Below, one piece after another: positions 8,790 to 17,033 of a stretch of DNA of 57,378 nt. The stretch comes from Alistipes sp. GTDB taxonomy: Bacteria; Bacteroidota; Bacteroidia; Bacteroidales; Rikenellaceae. Below the pieces are notes generated by a model, which was given only the letters and a program-made list of their open reading frames with translations, was not told the origin of the DNA and ran no database searches. Made by a program: the position numbers and the translations under genes. Every line of letters starts with the position of its first letter. The first letter of the stretch is position 1. The DNA lies in the NCBI GenBank assembly GCA_021202985.1, contig JAJQCA010000076.1:1-57378 (forward strand), given 5' to 3'.

Positions 8790-9542
8790 ATGAGACAAAA
8801 AATCGTAGCGGGTAACTGGAAGATGAACACCACCCCGATGGAAGGCGTTGAACTCGCCAAAGCCGTGGTTGCCGGGTCGCGCAACGTCGACAAATCGGTG
8901 AACTTTATCGTGGCTCCGCCCTTCACCCACCTGTCCGAAGTGATGAAGGTGACGCGCGGTACGGGTGTTGCCGTGTCGGCGCAGAATTGCGCGGCCGAAG
9001 CCAAAGGAGCCTATACGGGCGAAGTGTCGGCCGCCATGATCGCCTCGCTCGGCGTGGAATACGTGATACTGGGCCACTCCGAAAGGCGCGAATATTACGG
9101 CGAGACAAGCGAAACGCTCAACAAAAAGCTGGAACAAGCCTACGCCAACAACCTTATCCCCATCTACTGTATCGGCGAGAAGCTGGAAGAGAGGGAAGCG
9201 GGTAAGCATTTCGACGTTGTCCGTTCGCAAATCGAGGAGGTGGTGTTTAACCTCGACACCGACCGGTTCGCAAAACTAGTAATCGCTTACGAACCCGTCT
9301 GGGCAATAGGCACGGGTAAGACCGCGACCGCAGAGCAGGCGCAGGAAATACATGCCTATATCCGCGGGGTACTGCGTGAGAAGTTCGGCGATGCGGCCAA
9401 CGATACCGTCATTCTGTACGGCGGAAGCTGCAACCCGTCGAACGCGGCCGAGCTGTTTTCGAAAGAGGATGTGGACGGCGGCCTTATCGGGGGCGCATCT
9501 TTGAAAGCCGACGACTTTATCGCCATCGGAGAGAGCTATTAA
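8790..9542 (+). CDS. tpiA: triose-phosphate isomerase
   Basis: A 250-residue cytoplasmic TIM-barrel enzyme that interconverts dihydroxyacetone phosphate and glyceraldehyde 3-phosphate. Substrate-binding Asn and Lys are in AGNWKMN near the N-terminus. The catalytic His is in ILGHSERR. The catalytic Glu and flexible loop are in YEPVWAIGTGKTAT (about residues 165-178), and the phosphate-binding GGASL is near the C-terminus. The ATG at 8790 gives the standard beginning MRQKIVAGNWKMN; an upstream TTG at 8769 would add seven unneeded residues. The gene ends at a terminator. Identification is firm. Confidence 0.97.
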   Translation: MRQKIVAGNWKMNTTPMEGVELAKAVVAGSRNVDKSVNFIVAPPFTHLSEVMKVTRGTGVAVSAQNCAAEAKGAYTGEVSAAMIASLGVEYVILGHSERREYYGETSETLNKKLEQAYANNLIPIYCIGEKLEEREAGKHFDVVRSQIEEVVFNLDTDRFAKLVIAYEPVWAIGTGKTATAEQAQEIHAYIRGVLREKFGDAANDTVILYGGSCNPSNAAELFSKEDVDGGLIGGASLKADDFIAIGESY

Positions 9543-9565
9543 GCTTTCCCGGGCATGACAATACG

Positions 9566-9610
9566 CCCCTTACCTGAAGGTTTACCTTGCGGGTGAGGGG
9601 TTTTATTTTA
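9566..9610 (+). terminator. Rho-independent terminator of tpiA
   Basis: CCCCTTACC (9566-9574) pairs with GGTGAGGGG (9592-9600), with one mismatch. There is an inner AAGGT/ACCTT hairpin, and a T-rich run begins at 9601. It sits 24 bases after the tpiA stop. Confidence 0.75.
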
Positions 9611-9617
9611 AAGAAAC

Positions 9618-10031
9618 TTAAGCGTTGCGGCTGAACGCAGACCAGGTACCCAGGAGATAGAGCAGGCCGATACCGAGCGCCGCGAGGGAGAACAACGTCT
9701 GGAGGAAATCCGGGATTTCATCGGTGTAGTATAAAGCGAGGCCCGCCAAACCCCTGATTATATAAACTGCCGCTATGGAATACAAAATCGGTTTAAGCCA
9801 TGGCAGCCGCCGTTTCACCACACCGGCAACGCCAAGGGCATAAATCCCGAAGGTGGCGAACAGGAGCGCCACCAGAAGTGTCAGAACCAGCGGCAACGGC
9901 TGCCAGACGGCCGCGGCCTGTGCCATCCGCCCTGATACACCGGTTATCAGAAACGCCTCCTCCAACCGCAGCAGCGCGGCGAAATGGAGAAGGGATATCG
10001 ACAGGTTGAGGTAGCCACCAAGTTTCAGCAT
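9618..10031 (-). CDS. four-helix membrane protein, function unknown
   Basis: A 137-residue protein with four predicted hydrophobic helices (about residues 5-25, 45-68, 80-98 and 110-130) and few polar residues between them. I do not recognise a named family with confidence. It is the last gene of a minus-strand run: its start lies 27 bases after the end of the GtrA gene. Its product may therefore serve the same cell-envelope glycosylation process, but that is inferred from position only. Confidence 0.7.
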   Translation of the reverse strand: MLKLGGYLNLSISLLHFAALLRLEEAFLITGVSGRMAQAAAVWQPLPLVLTLLVALLFATFGIYALGVAGVVKRRLPWLKPILYSIAAVYIIRGLAGLALYYTDEIPDFLQTLFSLAALGIGLLYLLGTWSAFSRNA

Positions 10032-10058
10032 ACGATTTATGGCTTAGAGAAAACCCTG

Positions 10059-10562
10059 TTAAAACAGGATGAATTTGCGTGCCGTGAAATTCCAGACCGT
10101 TACAGTAAGTGTGGTCAGAATTTTGGAAACCAGGTAATAGAAACCGGCCTTGTCCGTAAAGAGCCACATCAGCAATGAAGTGAGTGCAAGGCCCACCACG
10201 CCTATCAGCACGAATATAACGAATTCCGCCCACGGCCGCCCCAATTTCCTGCGGCCGAACACCCACCGGGTACTCATCACATAATTTGCCACAACCCCGG
10301 CGATATAGCCGATAACGGCCGACAGAAGGTAATGCAGGCCCACATAGTCGGTAAAAACTTTCAACAGCACGAAGTCGATACCAAACGCAAGGCAACCGGC
10401 TAACACATACCTTACCGCCTCACCCTCGGGGGAACTGCTCCTGTGCGAGAACAGATGCCTCAGCGTTATGTGTCTGCGGTCGATCAAATGTGGGAGTCGG
10501 GTTGTTTCCGGGTCGAAATTAATCGGCCGGAAAGTTAAAATAATCTTCCGGAATTTCCTCAC
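10059..10562 (-). CDS. GtrA-family membrane protein
   Basis: A 167-residue protein with a GtrA domain of four helices. The signature FLVGGLAAFGIDF-like stretch is seen as VLAGCLAFGIDFVLLKVF (about residues 54-71), followed by GYIAGVVANYVMSTRWVF. GtrA proteins are thought to help flip or stabilise polyprenyl-phosphate-linked sugars in the inner membrane. The GTG at 10562 overlaps the upstream glycosyltransferase gene by 44 bases; a TTG at 10484 would avoid the overlap and still keep the whole domain, so the start is uncertain. It belongs with the two upstream glycosyltransferase genes. Confidence 0.88.
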   Translation of the reverse strand: MRKFRKIILTFRPINFDPETTRLPHLIDRRHITLRHLFSHRSSSPEGEAVRYVLAGCLAFGIDFVLLKVFTDYVGLHYLLSAVIGYIAGVVANYVMSTRWVFGRRKLGRPWAEFVIFVLIGVVGLALTSLLMWLFTDKAGFYYLVSKILTTLTVTVWNFTARKFILF

Positions 10563-12354
10563 CGGCCAGTATCATGGCCGCCAGGCGGCGGTCGAAAAAG
10601 AGCAGGTAGGTTTCCGGGTTATCGAGTTGCCATGCCACCGGGAACAACTCCGGATAAGCGTTCACGGCCGGAAGAAGGTATAGCGGCGTGGAGTTGTAAC
10701 CCAGCTGCTCCAGGACCACGTAGTCGGCGTTCTTTTCCAGCAGGTCGGCGATAAGCTCCAGCGGTTCTGTGGTGAATTTATAGTTTACCGCCACGAGTCT
10801 CGGCGCCAGGTAGTTGAACAGGTCGGGCTTACGCGCTATTACCACACTCCCCTGCGGGGCCTGGCGGTTAAGCTCCCGGGCTATAAGGAAGTAGTTTTCG
10901 TAATGCGGTGGATACGGATACCGGGCCATTTCGGCCTGCACGGCCAGCGGTTTCAGGGCGGGCAATACCATCACGAGGAAAAGAAATGGCAGGACGCACG
11001 GCAGGCCCCTCACCCGTTCGTCTTTCTCCCCGGCTGAAGGAAGGCGCGAGAGCGACCAAAGGACGAGGTAATAGATACCCGTGTAGAAGAAAACGAACAG
11101 CAGCGGGGCGATAGGCGTCACGTAACGAGACCCGTTCCCCCCGTGCCACAACATGAACAGGGCGATGTTGCCTAGCAGGTAGAAAATAAACATCCAGCGC
11201 ATCCGGCCCATCTTCCACGCCCCGTAGAAAACTATTCCCAACACGATCAGTCCCGACACGACCGACAGCGCCCCGGACGGGGCTTCGCCCCACTCCATAA
11301 ACGGGAAAAGTATCTCGCGGAAGCCTTTGATTACCGTCTCATCGAAATTATTCACCATTTTGGTAAACATTTCACCGAAGGTCGAAATGGTGCCCTGCTC
11401 CGGGCGCCACGGGTTGACTGTCATTATGGTACCGAAATAGCGCGACTCGATGCCGTGTACCGCGTTGCGGACCGACCACGGCAGAAGCAGCAGTATAACA
11501 CCACCAGCGAAAACCCCGGCCTGTTTCCACTCCCGCCTCATCAGGAAAAACACCAGTGCCGCACCAAGTGCCGACATTGCCACCGACCTTATATAATAAG
11601 CCGCAACCAGAAGGACCACCGCCCACCAGAACCTCCGGTCGCACAGGAAACAGTAACGCCCGGCACCGGCTGTTGCGTCGGGGATAGGCGGTGCGGACGC
11701 TTTGCGTTTACGCCCGGTCATATTTGAATTAACGGTTTTCCCATCCGGGGATGTACCCGGGCCGGAAGAATCCACCGGGGTATCAGCCGCAACTTTTGTA
11801 TTTCCGCACAAGGGCAGGGACCCTCCGGGTGTATGCCCGTGACGTGACCGGAGGCCAGAGTAAAGGTAGAGCATAAACATGCCGGCCGTCACGCAGAACA
11901 TGTAGGCCATTTCGGACATTACGATGGTGGCGAATCCGAGAGTCTGCGGGGAGAACACCGCCAGCAACACAGCGCAGAAAGCCAGTACAGGCCGCCCCGT
12001 AAGCCCCCTGGCCATAACGAAAATAAGAAGGAGCGATGCGAGCAGAAGTAACCCGTTCATAACTTTGAAGAAGACCGGCGAGTCGACCCCGAACGCCATA
12101 AAAAAAGAGAGCAGGGCCGGGTATCCGGGTGGAAAATGGCTGGCCGGATGGAAAAGGCCGTCCGTGCCCATAGCCGCGTACCCGTGGCCGGCGGCCATGT
12201 TGCGGGCAAGGGTGAGGTAGACCGCGTTGTCGCCGCTGATATGCAGTTTAGCATCGAACTGGGTCGCAAACACCACCGCAAATACGACGGCTATCACCCC
12301 GGCATAGAGCCAATTCAGCCTTTTTTCCATAGCCTGCTTTTGGTTAAGCCCCAC
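10519..12354 (-). CDS. PMT/ArnT-like integral membrane glycosyltransferase
   Basis: A 611-residue protein with roughly 11-13 hydrophobic helices and the large-loop architecture of the PMT_2/ArnT (GT-C) superfamily, which transfer a sugar from a polyprenyl phosphate to an acceptor on the outer face of the inner membrane. After the first helix, HISGDNAVYLTLARNMAAG (about 38-56) carries the Asp expected in the catalytic loop, and HPASHFPPGYPALL (about 69-82) matches the family's Pro-rich motif. Residues about 167-236 form a hydrophilic Pro/Gly/Thr-rich insert between two helices, which is unusual. It overlaps the upstream GT2 gene by 40 bases (16 if the start is the ATG at 12330). Acceptor and donor are unknown. 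Confidence 0.85.
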   Translation of the reverse strand: MGLNQKQAMEKRLNWLYAGVIAVVFAVVFATQFDAKLHISGDNAVYLTLARNMAAGHGYAAMGTDGLFHPASHFPPGYPALLSFFMAFGVDSPVFFKVMNGLLLLASLLLIFVMARGLTGRPVLAFCAVLLAVFSPQTLGFATIVMSEMAYMFCVTAGMFMLYLYSGLRSRHGHTPGGSLPLCGNTKVAADTPVDSSGPGTSPDGKTVNSNMTGRKRKASAPPIPDATAGAGRYCFLCDRRFWWAVVLLVAAYYIRSVAMSALGAALVFFLMRREWKQAGVFAGGVILLLLPWSVRNAVHGIESRYFGTIMTVNPWRPEQGTISTFGEMFTKMVNNFDETVIKGFREILFPFMEWGEAPSGALSVVSGLIVLGIVFYGAWKMGRMRWMFIFYLLGNIALFMLWHGGNGSRYVTPIAPLLFVFFYTGIYYLVLWSLSRLPSAGEKDERVRGLPCVLPFLFLVMVLPALKPLAVQAEMARYPYPPHYENYFLIARELNRQAPQGSVVIARKPDLFNYLAPRLVAVNYKFTTEPLELIADLLEKNADYVVLEQLGYNSTPLYLLPAVNAYPELFPVAWQLDNPETYLLFFDRRLAAMILAGEEIPEDYFNFPAD

Positions 12355-13061
12355 CTGGAGAGCCGGTACGATATTGAAACCCCGATTACCCCTAAGCCGT
12401 AAACGGCGCTGCGGCGCAGGTTGATGGAAGACGCGTCGTCGAAATATTTAGTCGGGCAGGTGATTTCGCCTATCTCGTAACCTTGCCGGAATATCTGGGC
12501 CAGCATCTGATTGTCAAAAATAAAATCGTCAGAGCAGGCATGGTAATCGACGCTGCGGAGCACCTCGGCCGAGAAGGCACGGAACCCTGTATGGTACTCG
12601 CTCAGCTTCTGGTTCAGCATCAGGTTCTGAAACCAGGTCAGCCCGCGGTTTGCCACATATTTTAGCAGCGGCATACCGCCTTTGCGCGCTCCCTTGCCCA
12701 GTATCCGCGAACCGAGCACCACGGGATACAGTCCGCCGGCTATGATATGGCACATGGGTTCGATTAGTTTAGGGGTGTACTGGTAGTCGGGATGGAGCAT
12801 AACAACGATGTCCGCCCCGAGCGACAGGGCCTTGTCGTAGCACGTCTTCTGGTTCCCGCCGTAGCCGCGGTTTCGCTCGTGGACAAGAACGTGGGCGATA
12901 CCCAGCCTGCGGGCCTCCTCCACGGTGCCGTCGCGGCTGCAATCGTCCGTGAGGATGACCTCGTCGACAATACCGAACGGTATTTCACGGTAGGTCATTT
13001 CGAGGGTCCGCGCCGCGTTATAGGCCGGCATGACAACAACTATTTTCTTTCCGTCTATCAT
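12315..13061 (-). CDS. family 2 glycosyltransferase, polyprenyl-phosphate hexose synthase type
   Basis: A 248-residue protein with a GT-A fold. The nucleotide-binding start is KIVVVMPAYNAARTL. The DD motif is in LTDDCSRDGT, and HPDYQY is the metal/donor Asp region. This pattern is typical of dolichyl-phosphate-mannose-synthase-like enzymes that load a sugar onto a polyprenyl phosphate. Residues near the C-terminus are only weakly hydrophobic, so it is probably membrane-associated. I chose the ATG at 13061 because it directly precedes the fold and lies downstream of a likely promoter. With the PMT-like and GtrA genes downstream it forms a plausible load, flip and transfer set. The sugar is unknown. 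Confidence 0.88.
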   Translation of the reverse strand: MIDGKKIVVVMPAYNAARTLEMTYREIPFGIVDEVILTDDCSRDGTVEEARRLGIAHVLVHERNRGYGGNQKTCYDKALSLGADIVVMLHPDYQYTPKLIEPMCHIIAGGLYPVVLGSRILGKGARKGGMPLLKYVANRGLTWFQNLMLNQKLSEYHTGFRAFSAEVLRSVDYHACSDDFIFDNQMLAQIFRQGYEIGEITCPTKYFDDASSINLRRSAVYGLGVIGVSISYRLSRWGLTKSRLWKKG

Positions 13062-13103
13062 TTGCGGATGGGTTCGGTCATCACTGCATCGAAATTGGAT
13101 GCG

Positions 13104-13111
13104 TAAAAGTA
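13104..13111 (-). promoter_or_regulatory. possible -7 element for the glycosyltransferase operon
   Basis: On the minus strand this reads TACTTTTA, one base from TAnnTTTG, 43 bases before the GT2 start at 13061. It supports that start over the longer open frame that reaches 13148. Confidence 0.35.
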
Positions 13112-13186
13112 CGAATTTAACGGGAACCGCACCAACAACCCGTCCCAACTTTCAACGCCGGTGGTCCGGCTTACCGTGCGGGGAAA

Positions 13187-13214
13187 TAAAAAACCCCGCC
13201 GTTTGCCGGCGGGG
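13187..13214 (-). terminator. Rho-independent terminator of the arginine operon
   Basis: CCCCGCCG (13194-13201) and CGGCGGGG (13207-13214) form a perfect 8-bp stem with a 5-base loop. On the minus strand it is followed by a T-run (complement of 13185-13193). It lies 24 bases past the argB stop. Confidence 0.85.
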
Positions 13215-13238
13215 CATGTACATACCCGGACCCGGGCA

Positions 13239-14003
13239 TCACAATTTTATAACCGTACCTTTACGGTCGGCGACCGCATCTGCGGAGCAAATCACCACCC
13301 TCGAAACGCCGCTGCGCACCGCGGAGAAGGCGTTCTCGAGCTTAGGCAGCATCCCTTCGTTCACCGTGCCGTCGGCCTTCAGCGTCTCGAACGACCGTTC
13401 GTCTATTTCGGCGATTACCGAATCCTCATCGTCCTTATCAGCCAGCACTCCCTGCTTTTCAAAACAATACACCAGCTCTACCGGAACCGAGGCCGCCATC
13501 GCCACGGCTATGGTTTGGGCCACCGTATCAGCGTTGGTATTGAGCAGCGAGCCGTTGCCGTCGGTAGTGATCGGGGCGATGATTGCCGTGTAGCCCCCCT
13601 GCGCCAGCATTTCAAGCAGGCCGGTATTGACCTTAACCGGATCGCCCACATAACCGTAATCGACCGGTTCGGCAGGCCTCCTTCGGGAAAGCACCAACTT
13701 GCCGTCGGCGCCCGACAGGCCCACCGCACGGCAGCCGCGGGCACCCAGCTTATTGACAATGTCCTTGTTGATAAGTCCGGCATAGACCATCGTCACGACT
13801 TCGAGAGTCCTCTCGTCCGTTACCCGCCTGCCGTTGAGCATAACCGGCTCGATTCCAAGCGTCCGTGATATCGCGCTGGCAATCCTGCCGCCGCCGTGGA
13901 CAAGTATTTTCGGTTCGTCCAGCCGGGCGAAATCGTCAAGGAACGACTCCAGCCTTTCGGGGTTATCGACAACGTTACCGCCTATTTTAACAACTTTCAA
14001 CAT
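13239..14003 (-). CDS. argB: acetylglutamate (or N-succinylglutamate) kinase
   Basis: A 254-residue amino-acid-kinase-fold enzyme that phosphorylates N-acylglutamate in arginine synthesis. The ATP-binding Lys-Gly start is MLKVVKIGGNVVD. The substrate Gly-rich loop is VHGGGRIAS (near residue 40), and a TDGNGSLLNTNAD stretch lies in the ATP domain. The ATG at 14003 is preferred over a GTG at 14012 because it gives the classic N-terminus. In some Bacteroidetes the pathway runs through N-succinyl rather than N-acetyl intermediates, and the substrate cannot be decided here. It is last in the operon and separated from argD by 186 bases with no visible gene. Confidence 0.93.
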   Translation of the reverse strand: MLKVVKIGGNVVDNPERLESFLDDFARLDEPKILVHGGGRIASAISRTLGIEPVMLNGRRVTDERTLEVVTMVYAGLINKDIVNKLGARGCRAVGLSGADGKLVLSRRRPAEPVDYGYVGDPVKVNTGLLEMLAQGGYTAIIAPITTDGNGSLLNTNADTVAQTIAVAMAASVPVELVYCFEKQGVLADKDDEDSVIAEIDERSFETLKADGTVNEGMLPKLENAFSAVRSGVSRVVICSADAVADRKGTVIKL

Positions 14004-14189
14004 ACAATCCACAAACTTATCGACAGCCTTATACGCAAAGGTCTGTAATGCCCGCTATCCAAAAAGCACGCCCGCTTTACTACCCTCGCCTTTTTATATT
14101 ATATTCCCGACCGATTTAGCCGATTATCCCGGGGTAAGCGACAAATCCACTGTTCCACTCGGGAACATTTTATTCAAGCTGCCGACTCA

Positions 14190-15341
14190 TTATAATCCGG
14201 TAACCTCCCTGTCGGAAGCAAGTTTGATAAGGGCGTCCACCGTCCGGTCGGCTTCCGACTTTCCTATATTCAGGGCCGGCAACAGCCTGATAGTGTGCTT
14301 GCCGGCAGAGCCTACGAAAATCCTCTCCTCGTATACCAGCCTTCGGCGCATACCGGCGGTGTCGAACGGGAATTCAATCCCTATCATCAGCCCACGGCCA
14401 CGCAGTTCCTTAACGTTGGGCACCTCTTTTAGCCGCTCCAGCATGTAGTCGCCCATCCGTGCAGCGTTGTCTGTCAGTTCGTCCCTCAGCATTACCTCCG
14501 CTACGGCGATAGCCGCGGCGCAGGCGAGGTAGCTTCCGCCGAAGGTGGTACCCAGCATCCCGTGGCGTGCTTTTATATGGGGTGCGATAGCCAGCGCGGC
14601 AACCGGGAAGCCGTTGCCTATTCCCTTCGCCATCGTGTAGATATCCGCGTCCACCCCTGCCCAGTCGTGCGAAAAGTAACGGCCGGTCCTGCCGCAGCCA
14701 CACTGCACAGAGTCGGCCACGAACACCGCGCCGAAGCGGTCGCACAGCTCCCGGACGGCGCGCAGGAACCCGTCCGAGGCGACCCTAATACCGGCCACTC
14801 CCTGAATCCCCTCCACAATCACGGCGGCAACTTCCGCGCCGTGCGCGTCGAAATATTCCCGTAATGCCTGCTCGTCGTCGAAGGGCAGGAAGACCACATT
14901 TTCCGTTTCGTTCACGGGGGCCACTATCGCCGGATTGTCGGTCGCCGACACGGCGAGCGACGTCCTGCCGTGGAATGCGCCCCGGAACGCCACGACCTTA
15001 CTGCGGCCCGTGTGGAACGAGGCGAGTTTCAGGGCGTTCTCGTTAGCCTCGGCCCCGGTGGAGACCAGGAACAGGTTGTAATCGGGCTTACCCGTAAGCC
15101 TGCCCATAAGCCCGGCCAGCTCGGCCTGCCTTTTGATTACCACCGAGTTGGAGTAGAAACCGATTTGGGACAACTGACTTTCGATAGCCTCCACGTATTC
15201 CGGCGCGGTATGGCCTATCGAGATAACCGCGTGGCCACCGTACATATCCAGGTACTCGTTGCCCTTATCGTCCCAAACCCGGGAACCTTTTCCCCTGACG
15301 ATGGCTACATCGTATAAGGGGTATACATCGAACATTTCCAT
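14190..15341 (-). CDS. argD: acetylornithine (succinylornithine) aminotransferase
   Basis: A 383-residue class III PLP-dependent aminotransferase that converts N-acylglutamate semialdehyde to N-acylornithine. The PLP lysine is in YTMAKGIGNGFPVAAL (about residues 231-246). GAEANENALKLA near residue 94 is the family's cofactor phosphate-binding region, and VQCGCGRTG near 202 is the conserved segment before the lysine. Length is normal. The start at 15341 gives MEMFDVYPLYD; the second Met is an alternative. It begins 10 bases after the argC stop, so they share a transcript. Confidence 0.94.
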   Translation of the reverse strand: MEMFDVYPLYDVAIVRGKGSRVWDDKGNEYLDMYGGHAVISIGHTAPEYVEAIESQLSQIGFYSNSVVIKRQAELAGLMGRLTGKPDYNLFLVSTGAEANENALKLASFHTGRSKVVAFRGAFHGRTSLAVSATDNPAIVAPVNETENVVFLPFDDEQALREYFDAHGAEVAAVIVEGIQGVAGIRVASDGFLRAVRELCDRFGAVFVADSVQCGCGRTGRYFSHDWAGVDADIYTMAKGIGNGFPVAALAIAPHIKARHGMLGTTFGGSYLACAAAIAVAEVMLRDELTDNAARMGDYMLERLKEVPNVKELRGRGLMIGIEFPFDTAGMRRRLVYEERIFVGSAGKHTIRLLPALNIGKSEADRTVDALIKLASDREVTGL

Positions 15342-15351
15342 GGTCAGATTT

Positions 15352-16347
15352 TTAGAATGCCGCGGCTTTTAGCCTGAGGCCCGCCGTGCGGTCGAGGCCG
15401 AACATAAGGTTCAGGTTCTCCACGGCCTGCCCGCTCGCCCCTTTCAGGAGGTTATCTATGACCGAGGTTACGAGCAGCATATCGCCGTGCCTTACCACGT
15501 GAAGCAGGCACTTATTGGTGTTGACGACCTGTTTCAGGTCGACAGGGTCCGCGCTGAGGAACGTGAACGGCGAACCGGCGTAATACTCACGGTACAAGGC
15601 CTCCACCTCCTCCTGCGGCGCGGCGCACCGCATGGTAACCGATGCGTGGATTCCGCGGGCAAAGTCGCCGCGGGCGGGAACGAACGCAAGTTGCGGTACC
15701 GTCACCCCCTCGGGAGCGACAGCCGAGAGGCTCTCGCTTATCTCGCCGAGGTGCTGGTGGGTAAATTCCTTGTAAACCGAATGGTTGTTGGCCCTCCAAC
15801 TGAAATGGGTCGTGGCCGTGGGTTTTTGCCCGGCACCGGTAGAACCGGTCACTGCGTTCACAGTTATATCGTCGAGCAACAGCCCGGCCGCGGCCAGCGG
15901 CAGCAGGGCGAGCTGTATGGCGGTTGCAAAACAGCCCGGGTTGGCTATGTTCCGGGCCGCGGCTATCCTCTCCGCGTTCATCTCGGTCAGACCGTAAACA
16001 AATTCGCGGCCATCGAAGAGCGAGTTATCCCGCAGGCGGAAATCGTGGCTCAGGTCTATGACCCGTACGTGTTCCGGCACCGGATTTTTTTCGAGGAACC
16101 TGCGTGCCGCGCCGTGGCCCACACACAGTATGGCCGCGTCGATGTCCCACGAAAGCCGGTCGGTAAAGTGCAGGTCCGTATCTCCTACCAGGTCGCGGTG
16201 GACCGAGCAGACCGGGTTTCCGGCATTACTCGTGCTGTGGACATAGGTTATTTCCGCCGCCGGGTGATTTACCAGTATCCTGACGGCCTCCCCTGCGGTA
16301 TAACCGGCTCCCCCGATTATTCCAATTTTTATTTTTCCCATGGACAT
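15352..16347 (-). CDS. argC: N-acetyl-gamma-glutamyl-phosphate reductase
   Basis: A 331-residue NADPH-dependent reductase that makes the semialdehyde in arginine synthesis. The nucleotide-binding loop is GIIGGAGYTAGE at the N-terminus. The catalytic Cys is in NPGCFATAIQLAL (about residues 135-147). An SGTG-like segment reads AVTGSTGAGQKPT. The ATG at 16347 lies 2 bases after the stop of the lipoprotein gene, with AGGA just upstream; a second ATG at 16341 is possible. The longer open frame that reaches 16410 would overlap the upstream lipoprotein gene and lacks support. Confidence 0.94.
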   Translation of the reverse strand: MSMGKIKIGIIGGAGYTAGEAVRILVNHPAAEITYVHSTSNAGNPVCSVHRDLVGDTDLHFTDRLSWDIDAAILCVGHGAARRFLEKNPVPEHVRVIDLSHDFRLRDNSLFDGREFVYGLTEMNAERIAAARNIANPGCFATAIQLALLPLAAAGLLLDDITVNAVTGSTGAGQKPTATTHFSWRANNHSVYKEFTHQHLGEISESLSAVAPEGVTVPQLAFVPARGDFARGIHASVTMRCAAPQEEVEALYREYYAGSPFTFLSADPVDLKQVVNTNKCLLHVVRHGDMLLVTSVIDNLLKGASGQAVENLNLMFGLDRTAGLRLKAAAF

Positions 16348-16349
16348 TT

Positions 16350-17033
16350 TTATTCCTGCTGCAACCAACGGAACACTCCGTCGTCCCAATAAATAAATCC
16401 GCCGCCGCACGCCTCGGCAACATGCACGTAAACGGCATCGTAAGGCATGATTACTATTTCATCTTCCGGAACGTCTTCGAAGGCCCGGAAGTCGTCGGTG
16501 TAATTAGACCAGAGAGGCTCCCCGGCGGGCACGGCACGCATTTCGCCTACCCAATAGTAGTCGTCTCCTCCCGGATTATCCTCCTCGAAAAAAACGAACA
16601 TCCTGCCATAGTGGTTGCCCTTGTTTATGAACAACAGCCGGACCCGGCCTGTATCCTCGGTGCGGACAAGTACTGCGAGGTCGTCGTCCCGTTCGCCGAA
16701 AAAATTACCCGACACGTGGAACACACCGTCGCCGACGTCCGGTACATGGGGAACGTAATCCTCCAGATCAGGAAACTGCGTCAGAATGGATAAGATATTA
16801 TCAACCTCTTCCGACAGGTTATCGGCGGGCACTTCGGCGGCCGACCGGATGTCCTCTATTTCTTCCTGTTCGGGTCCGGCGGCTTGCTGCGGTTCCGGCA
16901 GTTCGGTAATTTCCGATACGGCAGTTTTGTCAGCGACAACTCCGGTCGGGCCACCGTTTCCCGGAAAAATACAGCCGACCAGAAAAACAGGCGCTACTGC
17001 CAACAGGGTCCTCTTGAGGGTAGTCTTGTGCAT
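16350..17033 (-). CDS. predicted lipoprotein embedded in the arginine operon
   Basis: A 227-residue protein with a lipoprotein signal: charged MHKTTLKR, a hydrophobic core, then the lipobox LVGC with Cys at about residue 21. An acidic, Pro/Glu-rich linker (about 35-75) leads to a globular C-terminal domain rich in aromatic and acidic residues, ending in YWDDGVFRWLQQE. No catalytic motif is recognised. The fit in the operon is striking: its ATG follows the argG stop with no gap (TAGATG), and its TAA lies 2 bases before the argC start. It is therefore cotranscribed and probably translationally coupled with arginine enzymes. A role in arginine metabolism is not shown by the sequence. Confidence 0.8.
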   Translation of the reverse strand: MHKTTLKRTLLAVAPVFLVGCIFPGNGGPTGVVADKTAVSEITELPEPQQAAGPEQEEIEDIRSAAEVPADNLSEEVDNILSILTQFPDLEDYVPHVPDVGDGVFHVSGNFFGERDDDLAVLVRTEDTGRVRLLFINKGNHYGRMFVFFEEDNPGGDDYYWVGEMRAVPAGEPLWSNYTDDFRAFEDVPEDEIVIMPYDAVYVHVAEACGGGFIYWDDGVFRWLQQE

